The notes beneath the pieces are model-generated. The model was not told the DNA's origin, searched no databases, and saw nothing but the letters and a program-made list of their open reading frames with translations. From NCBI GenBank assembly GCA_963556195.1, contig OY744525.1:51076648-51140647 (forward strand): DNA of 64,000 bases, written 5' to 3'. This document shows, one piece after another, positions 1 through 10,944 of the stretch (its first letter is position 1; every line of letters begins with the position of its first letter). Source of the DNA: Sepiola atlantica. Lineage: Eukaryota; Mollusca; Cephalopoda; Sepiida; Sepiolidae. Both the position numbers and the translations under genes were made by a program.

Positions 1-116
1 ATAATGTGAGAATTTTAACCCTCCCGCATCCACAGTAAGGGGTATTGGACTTTCATCCTTTCATGCGTTCTCAAGTTCAATAAAACATGGAGACACATGC
101 AAACAATTATGTGACT

Positions 117-236
117 CTAGATTTCCTCGTAAGCATCATTTTCGATGCAGCCATTAGTTATCTGTTCATTGCGTAAATAAACTGAAGAAAGGAGCTCCAT
201 TATTCTGTCCCTGTTATTCTTGATGATATCTCGCCT
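117..236 (-). pseudogene. CARD-domain exon fragment with splice acceptor (unit 1)
   Basis: On the minus strand a pyrimidine-rich tract ending in TTTTTGCAG is followed by 39 open codons and a TAG. The peptide runs RRDIIKNNRDRIMELL, then SSVYLRNEQ, then ITNGCIENDAYEEI. It follows the first three helices of the CARD family, including the basic N-R-x-R helix and the closing G-x-hydrophobic-x4-Y-E-x-I signature. CARDs mediate partner binding in apoptosis and innate immune signalling; this piece is too short to fold as a full domain. It lies about 510 bp downstream of the helicase stop in the same direction, a typical place for a captured host exon. The family call is from pattern only. Confidence 0.55.
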
Positions 237-749
237 CTGCAAAAAGGAGACTAACAGTGTGAGTGGACGACATTGCAATAAAAAAACGAGATGAAAATAG
301 GATTAAAGTTTTGATGTTATGTGCTACTTGATGCTACTCCAGTCGAAACTGAAAAAGACAAAAACTTTATTTAAACAGCGGAATAATCACAAGTAAATGT
401 TATTGGCAATAATAAAAAAAATCAATGTAAATTCAAAAGTTTCAACCGTGTAAATAGAAAAAGATTAACATTGTTTTGTAGTGAAATATTTAAGAAAGTT
501 ACCATTAACATTTCTTATTTTTGTTTTGCAACTTCGTCTGATAGGAATTTTTGTCAATCCAGGGGGAAAAGGTTGATGTTGTGGGCTGCTTGCTGCTACT
601 CAATGCCATTTATAGAATGTGTAATTGGATGAAAAGAAATTGCTGGTTGAGGAAGATATTTTGTTACCTTAATTTTGTAAAACGTAATTATGTATTTTGT
701 CCTCTCTAGGACTGATCAGTTTGGCTTAAACGATGAATAGTTACACATT

Positions 750-2754
750 TTAGTTTCTAAAAACTTCTGGGTATACAACATTTTTAACTACACCTTTTTG
801 GTTTTCAGGAACTAAAATTGTAATGTTTGCCGGATTAGTTACTCTGCTAATTGCAACATAGAACTGGCCATGTGAAAAGAAATCGTTCAGGCAGCTTATA
901 CCAACTTGATTAATGGTTTGCCCATGTGATTTGTTGGAGGTCATTGCAAATGATAATTTCAAAGGAAACTTTTTCCGGTAAAACTCAAATGGAACTCTCC
1001 CCTCTTCGCTGTGAAGTTCAATTTTTGGCAAATGAAACAATTGGCCCTTTCCGAAGGCCTACCACTACTTGGAGTTCTAGTATTCGCGGTTATATATTTT
1101 TTACAACGTATCGAGTAACGTTGCTATGTCCCTCGGCAGGACATATGTTTGTTAGTAGAATAACCGGAGCACTTAATTTAAGTTTCAAAAGGTGATCTGG
1201 CATTCTAGGGAGAACTATCGCGTTCAATGTATCTACTGGAACATTATGCTTTCGGTCAGTTTGCTCATTGTTACGATCAAACGAATGGATCACTATTTCT
1301 CTACCAGGCAATCTGTCAAGGACGTTTTGATTAATTTTGGCGACCTCACTATTAGTAGGACAATGATAGCGCGATCTGTCACCCAATTCACGTAATCATT
1401 CTCGCCCATCTGATTTGACACGTTAGGATGTATCCTATCTATCAATTGGTCAGGTGTGTCACCTGTCATCAAAAATTAGGTTGGAAATACGTAGTCGTTG
1501 GTTCTACGATTGTCTTGTTTTAGATTGGCGACACCATCACCAATCCTGAAGAGTAGAGCTTTGAAATCTATTGATGCCTGATCAACACCATTCACCCTCA
1601 TGTTTGTATTCAACCTAAAAATGTTGAAAGTATTCCATGATGGGTGTTTTTTTTTAATGTTGAGGCAACAATTTGAGATCGCTCTCCATTCGGAACGACG
1701 GGGAGAACTTGTCGCCAATCACCAGGGAGCAGCATGGTGATACCACCAAAGGTTTTCTCTGATGGATTAACCCCTCCGCGTACGAATCTTCGAGTTTTAT
1801 CCAGAAACTCCATCAGGTACCTACTGAACATGGGGGCCTTGTCCCAAATAATCAGGCCGAGTTCTGCAAGCTCTTTAGCGATTTAGGATCTTCAAGATAT
1901 AAAGGTAGCTTCATCCTAGAGTGCAAGGTGGTCCCGCCTGTGAGCAGAAGTGCTGCAATGCCAGATGAGGCGCAAGCAGTCACCTTGTAACCCTGACTGG
2001 CAAGCTTTCGTACTATCACATTCATGAGATAAGTCTTGCCAGTGCCACCGGGTGCGTCCACAAAAATGTTTTTACCCGCCTTCTGCCTCACAGAATCCAA
2101 TACAGAGTCATAGAGTGCTTGCTGATTAGCATTTAGGGAGTTTTCGACAGCTAAAATTGATTCCAAGCTTTCTGTGCTCTCATAGACGATCCCGATTCTC
2201 TCATTCTCAAGCACACTTACCCCCTTGTTTGGCCGTGGAAGGGTGCAACTATCCATTTTTGTGCCGTAACTTATCAAGTAAACATAAACCCAGTACAACG
2301 CCTTTTTGTATACGATATCCATATCAGTGTCGGGCTCTGCACGGGCTAAGTCATGTGACATACTGTCTCTGTGGTCATTCCACAACGATAGGGCGTCATT
2401 CGGCTTCCAAAAGTGAATAAGCATGGCAAACATCCTCTGCAACTCACGTAGGCTCATCGAAATCTGAGCATCATGCCAAACCAAGCTGATTTCGTTATCA
2501 GCCTCCATGATCTGGAGGAAGACTGCAACCTCTTTGAATGTTGGAAAAACTTGATCGCCCACCATTCTAAGATCGGTGTAGCATTTCAGCCCTTCTATTT
2601 TTAAAAGTAAAAGGTGAAGAGCGAAGGTGTCTTGATCTCCACCCGAATTGGGAAGAATGTTGGGATATCTGATCACCCCTGGGTATGCTGAACTCAGGAT
2701 CATTCTCGCCCAATACTCAACGCTTCCAAAACCTTTCTTGGACCATCCAGGCAT
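750..2754 (-). pseudogene. Helitron PIF1-family helicase region (unit 1, broken)
   Basis: This encodes the helicase half of a Helitron RepHel protein, the 5'-3' SF1B helicase expected to drive strand displacement during rolling-circle transposition. The segment 1852-2754 has the Rep-helicase linker (DQVFPTFKEVAVFLQIMEAD), then NANQQALYDSVLDSV, Walker A DAPGGTGKTYLM and motif Ia ACASSGIAALLLTGGTTLHS. Continuing downstream are the segment with MFSRYLMEFLDKTRRF, LLPGDWRQVLPVVPNG (motif III), FRLNTNMRVNG, and near the end SNKSHGQTINQVG and GQFYVAISRVTNPANI (motifs V and VI). The segment around Walker B is lost by a deletion near 1880, and at least three frame changes break the rest. Unlike units 2-4, Walker A here is canonical. 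The frame also shifts against Rep near 2717-2754. Confidence 0.85.
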
Positions 2755-4951
2755 AAAATTTTGGAATATCCAAATACAAGAAATTGTTGGCTTTTTTGTT
2801 CTCTCTATTGAGAGTGAAAAATTCTGTCAATTTCATCTTGGCTAGTCTTTCCATGGTTTTCAGGTTGGGCTTACCTGACTTAGAGTGATAAAAAACTTTT
2901 TGTTGACCTTCAAGGTGGATATCCAGCTTGACGACTGAGGGGTACATCCCGTATTGGCTCAGGCAAAGTATCGACCATATCGCCTCAACACTGGACACAT
3001 ACCTACCGTTGAGGTATATCTTACCCTCATCCTTTTCTTGATCATTCACAGGGTTCCCCTTGTCATCTGTGACCTTTTCAAGTTCATAATTTATGTGATC
3101 AGAACCCTTCAGAATATACTTAAATATATATTGGAAAACGCTGACCGAACTTACAACTTCCAGGTTAATGTGGTACTGAAATGTGATTCCTAAGTAGAGA
3201 TTGTGTGGAACCACGTCCCTGCTGGTTACTACACACTTCTTTTTACCTGCTTGACAAATTTCGCCCAGTCCACCATTATTATCGGGTGTTCTACGCCTGT
3301 AATTAGGATAATTTGCCGCGTTGAAATTGGTTACATTATTAAAATTCTTTGGAAACATCTTAGAGCAAGATGTTGTGTTTTTGATTCTTTTAGAGGGCTT
3401 CGTGCAAATACATCTGGGATTTATCATACCGCAAGAACCTTGAATCATTTTAGAAGTGACAAACTCATAGGCCAGCTTCTGGTTTTTATAATCACCTACT
3501 GGGATTTCAGCGCTAATCAGGCAATCGACATCCTCTGCGGACAAAATCTTATCAGCCTGCACCAACCAAATCAAACCGTGAACATGTGGGAGGCCTCTTT
3601 TCTGGAATTTTATTTTGTAACTGTAGGCCACACATTTACCAAAAATTCCGTTATCTTTTATGTTCACATTGAAAAGAAGCCTCACCCGTTCCATGAAACT
3701 CCTGCATATAAGGTCAGGCCTATATTTATCAGGATTATCCTTGCGGTTGCGGGCCATTTCTTGTATTTCTGGTAATTTAGGATTGCAAGTCATGGTTACA
3801 AAGAGGTCTGGACATCCAAATTCTTTGACCAATGCCATTGAATCTCAGTATAGTTTTTTATACAACTTTGGAGTTCCTGTAGTCGATTCCGAAAGAACGA
3901 TACCGACTCCAACCTCTGCAGGATTTTCGCAATCGTTCAAAGTGTTAACTGATTCCAACCTATGCGACCCCTTAATCTTTTCTTGTTGCTGGAAATTTAA
4001 ATAATCCAGACGCATTTTCATGTCTATTGCATACTGGTGCAATAGATGACCGCTCAATATCAGAGGATTGAAAAAATCGTCGCGGACCATGAAAAGATAC
4101 TTAAGATACTGCATCAAAGTTTCTTTGTGGCCAGTTTTAAGTAAATGGTGCCAGCGGCTCCAACCTTTCTGCTCAAAATTCAATATAAGAGGGTATCCAA
4201 GAGGTTCATAAAAAGGGCTTAGGAAGTCAACACGGACATATCCTTCTTCACCAGCCATTTTTCGAACTAAAAGGACCCTGCCAAACTCCTTGATATCCTT
4301 CTCAAGGTAGAGCCCAGTTATTTCGGACACCGTTGGGAGTAGATTAGTTCTGTTGGCAGGCATACAATCCCCTAACACCAGCCTATATTCGGGCATCTGT
4401 TCAAGCATTTTGTATCCTGTTTTGAAAGTTTTTGACAGAATATTCTGATCCAGAATGAAATCACTGAAGATAGCCTGGATATAGTTCAGAATTGCACTAT
4501 ACCGATGCTCGAATTTAAATTTCTCCCTCTCAAGTTTCTGGGATACCTTATCAAATATGTACACCTGAGCATATCTCGGTCTTGTGCCTGCCTGTGGCTC
4601 AAGCGGTGCCAATGTTTGATAGCAAAATCCATGAACTTTCATGCTCGGTTTCACTTCACCAATAGGGAGTTCAGTACAGTGCATATGACTGAAGGCAAAT
4701 CCGGCATTCAGGACCCTTGCAAATTTAGCAAACATTTTTGCATATTCATCATTGCCCTCATACAAACTTTATATCTCATCTTCTGGCTGTTCGAATTCAG
4801 TTATCTTAACCTTGCCATTCATGCAACACAATCCGGGTGGCTCTAAAGGCAATTTGTATGCCCTGCAGTGCTTATGTAAGGACTTGAAGGCAATTCGAAA
4901 GTATTTTGAGTTTACTTTAAAAGTCCTATTGTAGTAGGTCTCGGTGACCAA
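2717..4951 (-). pseudogene. Helitron Rep (HUH) domain, unit 1; two nonsense codons
   Basis: This is the replication-initiator half of a Helitron protein (Helitron_like_N family), which nicks and rejoins single-stranded DNA through a Tyr-phosphate link. One frame stays open from 4951 to 2717 except for TAA at 4769 and TGA at 3845. Visible landmarks in order: the N-terminal LCCMNGKVKI segment; FCYQTLAPLEPQ; EFGCPDLFVTMTCNP; the HUH motif RGLPHVHGLIWL near 3575-3600; the Cys-rich CGMINPRCICTKPSK; and the Tyr motif FQYIFKYILKGSD. The first His of HUH, codon 3584-3586, is present only in this copy; units 2, 3 and 4 have Leu. Unit 4 has CGA where 3845 has TGA, so the nonsense codon looks like a CpG transition. 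Confidence 0.88.
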
Positions 4952-4964
4952 CCCTGTCCTGGTT

Positions 4965-5400
4965 CAATCTGAGCTCCCTTTCCTCAGGAGTCTTCGATTC
5001 GCGTGTTGCTTCTTTATGCTCCCTATCCTTTTTCAAGCGAAGATCCCTCTCTTCTAGAATCTCCCGATTCGCGTGTTGCTTCTTTAAGCTGCCTATACCT
5101 TTTCAAACGAAGATTCCTCTCTTCTAGAATCTCCCGATTCGCTTGTTGCTTCTTTAAGCTCTCTTACTTTTTCAAGCGAAGATTCCTCTCTTCTAGAGTC
5201 TCTGATTCGCGTATTGCTTCTTTAAGCTCCCTATACTTTTTCAAGCGAAGATTCCTCTCTTCTCGAATCTTCGATTTGCGTGTTTCTTCTTTATGCTCCC
5301 TATCCTTTTTCAAGCGAAGATTTGTTTCGTCAAGGATCTCAGATTGCCGTATCGCATCTTTATGCTTACAGTCTTTTTGCATTCTTTTACATGTTTGCTC
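4965..5400 (-). repeat. 69-bp / 23-residue charged repeat tract, six copies (unit 1)
   Basis: The recurring minus-strand unit encodes peptides like ERNLRLKKDREHKEATRESE, very rich in Arg, Lys and Glu and predicted to form a long helix or coiled coil. The conserved CAAGCGAAGAT core recurs at about 5034, 5104, 5173, 5242 and 5311, spaced 69 bp (one spacing is 70, which shifts frame), with a diverged sixth copy next to Rep. Such charged repeats are common at the N-terminal side of Helitron proteins. Copy number differs between units: 6, 3, 4, 5 and 2 in units 1 to 5. Confidence 0.8.
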
Positions 5401-5405
5401 CGTGC

Positions 5406-6350
5406 CTAGATATCTTTTTTTTGCATTCTTTGTTTCTCTAATCGCTTTTGCTTCTGAAATGCGCTTTCATTGGATTTTTCTGCGTGCCTTCGCAAACCTT
5501 TTTTGGCAGAAGCTTCAGTGCATTTATGATTAGCCATATATTCTGCTACTAAAACTGGGTCTAAGAAGTAATTTGATTTGCCTTTAGAATCTTTTGCGGA
5601 TTTAAGAGGCAGCAAAGTTTCTACACGATGCGAAACTACTGCAGCTGGCAAAACTTCCACAAAATTTAATTTGTTTCAGGGCTTTTAATGTCGTCCTCAC
5701 TAATAATGGGTTCATAAAAAGTTTGCACTTTAATTTTTTCTGCCTTATTATGAATGACAGGTTCCTGTTTGCCCATAATGGTAATTTTTAAAATTAATCA
5801 TCATTGCATTTGATTGATATCAGCTAGCCCAGTTTGATTTAGTGTAGAAATAGTTTTTCTAACAGGGTTGTAAACAAAAAATCTCATCAAAAAGAATAGG
5901 ATTTAAATTATCATTATATATTAGAAAGTCAAGCTCAAAAATTTCATTACAATTATAGCATGCTCTAAGATATTCCCGTAGAACAGTAGCCCTATTGGAA
6001 ACATGAGTGGAAAAACGAAATTTGGTTAGGTCTGATTTTAAGGCAAATATTAATGCAACCCACAATCATTACTGTTAGGCTGCTGCTGCTGCACATTTAG
6101 TACCCTACATCTAAAAATAAAATTGCTTTTATCGGAAAATGTTTTAAATGCATTTAAGATTCCGAATGTGTGCTCATTGTCCCTTAAAGCATCATTTAGA
6201 TAAAAGCCAATTTTAGCAAAAAAGTTCACATTTGAAGTTAGTAATGAATCTGCAAGCTCAATCACAGGCAATGATTCCGAATAAGCAAATCTGATGGTAA
6301 CAAAATGATCGCCGGTGCATAATGAGGCAACAGATGCACATTTGTGGAGT
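5406..6350 (-). pseudogene. Ulp1/SENP-like C48 cysteine protease and linker (unit 1, broken)
   Basis: The upstream part reads VIELADSLLTSN and FIFRCRVLN before QPNSNDCGLH, the Gln-x5-Cys signature of Ulp1/SENP proteases, which remove SUMO-like modifiers. In unit 1 a short deletion just after the DCGLH motif, near 6055, breaks the frame, and further changes break the linker (segment 5406-5660 holds SAKDSKGKSNYF and VAEYMANHKCTEASAKKGLRRHA). The C-terminal side runs into the charged repeats. The better copy in unit 3 shows that protease, linker and repeats form one reading frame. Upstream of the catalytic His there is a stop codon and no Met, so any further N-terminal sequence is lost. Confidence 0.6.
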
Positions 6351-6708
6351 TACTTTGATTCCCTGTTTGGGGTCTGGTATTTTAGACGACGGACGCGTCT
6401 TTAGGGATTACCAAGCCACCACACTAAACAATTAACTTTTAACAATGTAATATTGTTAATAAAAAAAGAAACTGTAAAGTAAAAGAATAAAACTTTTATA
6501 TATAAACAATTCTACAAAAATGTAAAATATAACAAAGTTTGTGCAGGATAGAAAATGTTTGAAACGACAGGAACGTTAGCGTTGTCTTTAAAGTTTGTGC
6601 GTGCATGTGTGCATTCTTAGTTAAGCTGTTATTGCCGGGGAAGACAGCAGGTGTGCTTAAAAGTGGATGCTCTTTTTGTTGTTGCTGGCGAGCTATCCGT
6701 TGTCGCCA

Positions 6709-7006
6709 AAAATACTGATTTCTTTCCGATAATTTCCTGGTTTTATTAAAGTTTATTTCGCACCCACTTGTTCAAAACATGTGTAAACACTTGAGAGTTC
6801 ACACTTTGGCCACATCTGTTATAACTTATTTTTAGGAGCAAATTGCCCGCAAGATGGTCCCCTCTTCAAGAAGAAAGAAAGAAATACAAGAAAAGGAAAG
6901 AAGAGGAGAGAGTAAGCCAAACAAACCTAGAAAGAAAAGGATAACTAAACAGGCTAGCACTTTCCTTCAATGCCCATTCGTCTCATCGATCTATTGATCT
7001 GCCACA
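6709..7006 (-). repeat. Candidate gypsy LTR (unit 1)
   Basis: On the minus strand a polypurine run (TGGTGGGGGAC, plus 7011-7020) sits just 3' of the gypsy pol end and is followed by TGTGGCAGATC at 7006, a plausible LTR start. About 300 bp later two AATAAA-type signals are followed by TTTTTGGCGACAACGGAT, which resembles the primer-binding sites of some gypsy elements. That would put the LTR at about 298 bp. It does not end in a clear CA, so the lower border is uncertain. The interval 6351-6708 below it looks like leader sequence and codes for nothing I recognise. Confidence 0.45.
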
Positions 7007-7157
7007 ATAGTCCCCCACCAGTAAGCGGAGCTTAACCGATAGGCACTACCCTATTTTTATATTACTTTTATTTTTTTTGTAATCTCCTTAGTTTTGTTTT
7101 CTCATTATTCTTATACTTATATCTATTCCTTTGTTTTATTATAATTAGTCGTACTTT

Positions 7158-8968
7158 TTAATAGTTATTAAAAATTAAAAAATTCATTAGTTTTCTTCCA
7201 GATCTAGACTCATGTTTTACTAGTAATATTTTTATCGACTTCGTCAGCGGTATTTGTTTCAATATGAAGGGTTTCGTATTTGAATGGTGGTGTCCTTTAT
7301 CGCAGCTGAGTGCATCAAATTGGGACATCGAATCACACAAATCACGTATGTATTTATGATTTACAGGTGTTTCCCTTTCCACGCCCGGTCTGTGCACCAA
7401 TTGCTGAGGGATCAATATTGGTGCTCCAGTAACCCAGGTAAAAGGTGAAAAGCCTGATTCATTAGGGGTACTGCGTATACCAAGTAGAATTATAGGTATA
7501 GCTTTCATCCATGATTCTTTTGTAGCCATTATCGCTGCTTTTAGCGTACGATGTTCTCTTTCTATCAATCCGTTGCTTTGAGGATGATATGAAGTCGTTC
7601 TTAATCGGTAAAAACCTATCACCATGTCTAATTCCTGGAACAATTCACTCTCAAATTGACTGCCTCGGTCCGTTACAACATGCACTGGAACTCCAAATCT
7701 AGATATCCATACATTAATAAATGCTTCTGCTACCGACTGTGCAGTTATTTCAGTCATAGGCTGTACTTCAATCCAGCGAGTTGCACGATCGATACAGGTC
7801 AGTAGATATCTATATGGACTCAGATACGGGTCTGGTTCACTGCGCGTTAAGGGTAATGGGCCGACAATGTCTATATGCACTGTTTGGAAACGTGCAGATG
7901 GCAATTCAAAATTCTGGACAGTAGATTTAGTGTGTCTGTGAACTTTAGCTTGTTGACATACAACACATGCTGCACAGAATTGTTTGATAGTTTTTTTCCA
8001 AATTCGGCCAAAAATATCTGGACTTAACCAGTTTTATAGACGCTCCCGTTCCGGGATGCGCTAAGCCGTATAGGCTATCAAAAATGGGTCTACGAAGATT
8101 TTTCGGGATAAACGGTCTAGGGTACATAGTTGAAGTATCACATAGGACTGAGCCTACTTCATTTGATATAAAATATTCTTTTAAATCTGGGTATGATTTT
8201 ATTTCATCATCTCCTATTTGTGTCTGAGCTATTTCTGTCAAATCACAGGCATCTACTTGCACAGCTAATGCAGGTCGAGACATAGTCTGCAACTACATTT
8301 TGATCACCTTTAATATATGCTATATCAGCAATATATTCGGCAAGTACTGACAAGTGTCGTTGCTGTCGATCCGATTTCGCCAGTGTCTGACTATAAAAGG
8401 CTCCACATAACGGCTTATGATCAGTGAACAATGTTACATGACGACCTTCTATGAGGTGACGGAAATGTATCACTGCAAAATAAGATGCCAGTGACTCTCT
8501 GTCAAATGTTGAATATTTGGCTTGAGCTTGAGACAATTTCTTAGAAAAGAATCCTATGGGTACCGGTTTCTTATTTATTAATTGGTGTAATGCAGCGCCA
8601 GTTGCGTATTGACTACTATCTGTCACTAGGTGGTACTCGGTGACTGAAGACTGTAGATTGGTTAATGCTGTAATTTCTGACAATTTACTAATTATAGTTT
8701 TGAAAGTGTCAGTTTCTCTCTCATTCAGTCCAGGCTTTGACTTAGGGTCTAACCTCATTCGTTCGGACAGCGGTAATACTATAGATGCATAATTAGGGAT
8801 TAATTTGCAGTAAAAACCTGTCATCCCTAAAAACCTACATAAGCTTTTTGAATCTTTGGGTACTGGGAAGGCCTCTAGTTCTTTAATTTTCTTTGAAGTA
8901 GGTAACAAGCCTTCTCTGCTTACGTGAAAACCTAGGAAATCTAAATCTGCTACAATGGAATTTTCCAT
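7158..8968 (-). pseudogene. Ty3/gypsy pol 3' part: RT end, RNase H, integrase (unit 1)
   Basis: This is the C-terminal half of an LTR-retrotransposon polyprotein. From 8968 down: end of RT (DLDFLGFHVSREGL, SLCRFLGMTGFY), RNase H (LVTDSSQYATGAAL, STFDRESLAS, LFTDHKPLCGAF), the integrase zinc module (GLAHPGTGASIKL, SRYFWPNL) and the integrase core with its three acidic residues in FQTVHIDIVGPLP, VVTDRGSQFES and SYHPQSNGLIERE. It is broken near 8290, where a 2-bp loss follows NVVAD (the same loss is in unit 3), and again near 7930-7990. The GPY module is missing through a deletion near 7273. gag, protease and most of RT are absent; the 5' breakpoint is near 8970-8990. Confidence 0.88.
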
Positions 8969-10944
8969 AAGAACTGAAGGGGGTGAAGGCCATGAAAATT
9001 TTATTTGGAAGTTCCAATTGTGTCTCTATTTTTTTTTAAAAATGGCTCACTAATATGGTATTGTACCATTCGGTATTTGCTTGGACAATATCGGCATCTT
9101 GGCGGTCCACAGGGAAAACAAATTCACGTGAATTATGTTTAAGAGTTGGAAAAGTTTTTAGGAATTTGATGATGGGGAATATTCTTATTGAAAAATTATT
9201 AATTTTTTTAAAATTTTAATTCTGCTTTTAATCTTATTTACATCCAAGAAAAATAAATACACAGGTCAAACTATAATACCCAGGGTCTTGGGTCAGCGAT
9301 ATTGCTTGTCCAAGACAATATTGCACCTGGGTACAGAATAAACAACTGTGGTTGGTGCACTACTGCTTTTGAGGTCAATTAGCTGTTTCAGAGGGTGACT
9401 GCAGCTGTAGCACCACTCTTTCTGAGGGCGACTCTGCACGTGGCACTAAACTTTTAAAGCCAAGATAATTATTGAAAATATTTATTTGACTTCAAAAATA
9501 GCGTTTAAACCTATTTATTTAATTATTATTTCATAGTCATTTTGTCAACAGTGCTGATCAATGATACTACACATATTCCGTAGGTGGCAAGAGTCGCAGG
9601 CAGCAAAGGTGCTGAAGCTCGTTTGTCTAAAAGAAAAAACAAAATGGTCAAATTCTACTTATGCTATATAATTTTGTACTACATTAAGTTCTAATCCACT
9701 TGATTGGACAGAGATGTCTGTAGGGGAGAAAAACAAATTTTGACCAAACTGGCCTGGAAAATTTGTTCTATATATTTTTTAAATTTATATTATGATGGAT
9801 TAATTAAAAAATTACTGAAATTTTCTCTAAATTGTCAAATATATCATAAATTGGCAAAAGCTTATGAGGTTTATGTTTAATTAAGTGAATTTGAACTTAT
9901 GTAGGTGAAGTCGAAGCAAATTAGATGATTCACGTATCAAATTATGTGGAAAAATCATAAGATTTAATTTTTGTTAAATTTGGCAGTTCTCAAAGATTAA
10001 AGACTGAAATTGACACCGAGATGCATTTAGTGACAAAATGCACACAGTTTACACATTTTAGGTTCATGAACCATAAAAGTTTAGCAAACAACAGGAACAA
10101 AGTTTTTGCTTTTCGTTTAACTACACATATGAAAATATTTTTTCCACGGTTTTATTTAATTAAATTTTGCATGTTAAAATAATGAAAATAATTAGATGGA
10201 CTTAGTTTATAATGAGTCATGTATTTAGGTCAGCATCTTTGAGTAACAATCTGAGCAGGAATGATGTTTAACCTTAGTCTGAACTTTTTTTTATTTTAAT
10301 GGCATGATGTTTACAATAGAAATAAGGCATTTTTCCGGTTTGTATATTATTTTATTGTTATCACCGTTATACACCTGTCATATGCAGCTGTACTGGTAGT
10401 AGTTTGATCATAATTGTCTAAAAAAAAGATTTATGGGTCATGTATTTTGGATGCGCGACTGGAATATGGCTTATTACTTGGGTGAAATATTTTTGATTTT
10501 ATATTCTTGATATATTCTTTAGTTGCATAAATAACTTTTGGCTCATTTTTTTTTACGTAAATAACTTTTTGGCTCTTCCGACAGCAGAATACAATTCCTC
10601 GCACCCGCTGCAGAATCAGCCGGTAGCCTCAATGTTTTATTATTATTATATATCTATTTGTTGTGAAAATGAAGGAAAATATTTACAAATACTCTGACAA
10701 CGGAGTCAGCTTCCAAGCAAATATTCAAAACTTCCAAAAACCGTGTATTCTATGTCCTTTTAAATTATTTGTTTGAAGCCAAGTCTCGATATCTTGAAGT
10801 TCAGTGATTACCCAGAAAATGCAACAAACATTTTTTGAGCCGCATGATGCGCACGCAAAAAAAAATCAACCTTATGAGAAAATATAGCCACAATAAGTTA
10901 GATTTAGTAATATAATTTTATAATCCAGATTTCATTTTGTGATT
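8969..10944. other. Noncoding stretch between gypsy and hAT fragments (unit 1)
   Basis: I see no gene in these 2 kb. The stretch is AT-rich and closely matched in unit 3 (29712-31694). It contains an imperfect stem around 9281-9332, where ACCCAGGGTCTTGG pairs with CCAAGAC and CACCTGGGT, and a GC-richer patch at 9340-9450 with two diverged short repeats (GAGGGTGACTGCAGCTGTAGCAC and a shorter form). Part may be the remainder of the adjoining hAT element, but no terminus could be fixed. Confidence 0.6.

Noticed and set aside
2954..3775. Plus-strand open frames across the Rep and helicase regions as genes
   Set aside because: They lie opposite conserved minus-strand coding sequence in every unit, have no recognisable domain and change with each indel; they are antisense shadows.
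5000..5400. 69-bp direct repeats as a CRISPR array
   Set aside because: There are no unique spacers between repeats, the repeats encode a continuous charged peptide, and the surrounding DNA is eukaryotic transposon sequence.
5406..8968. Protease plus integrase as a Polinton/Maverick virus-like element
   Set aside because: The integrase is fused to RNase H and an RT end and has a gypsy-type GPY module; no DNA polymerase B, packaging ATPase or capsid genes are present.
8413..8968. Complete reverse transcriptase in the gypsy fragment
   Set aside because: Only the final RT segment before RNase H is present; no YxDD catalytic motif occurs upstream of 8968 in either long unit.
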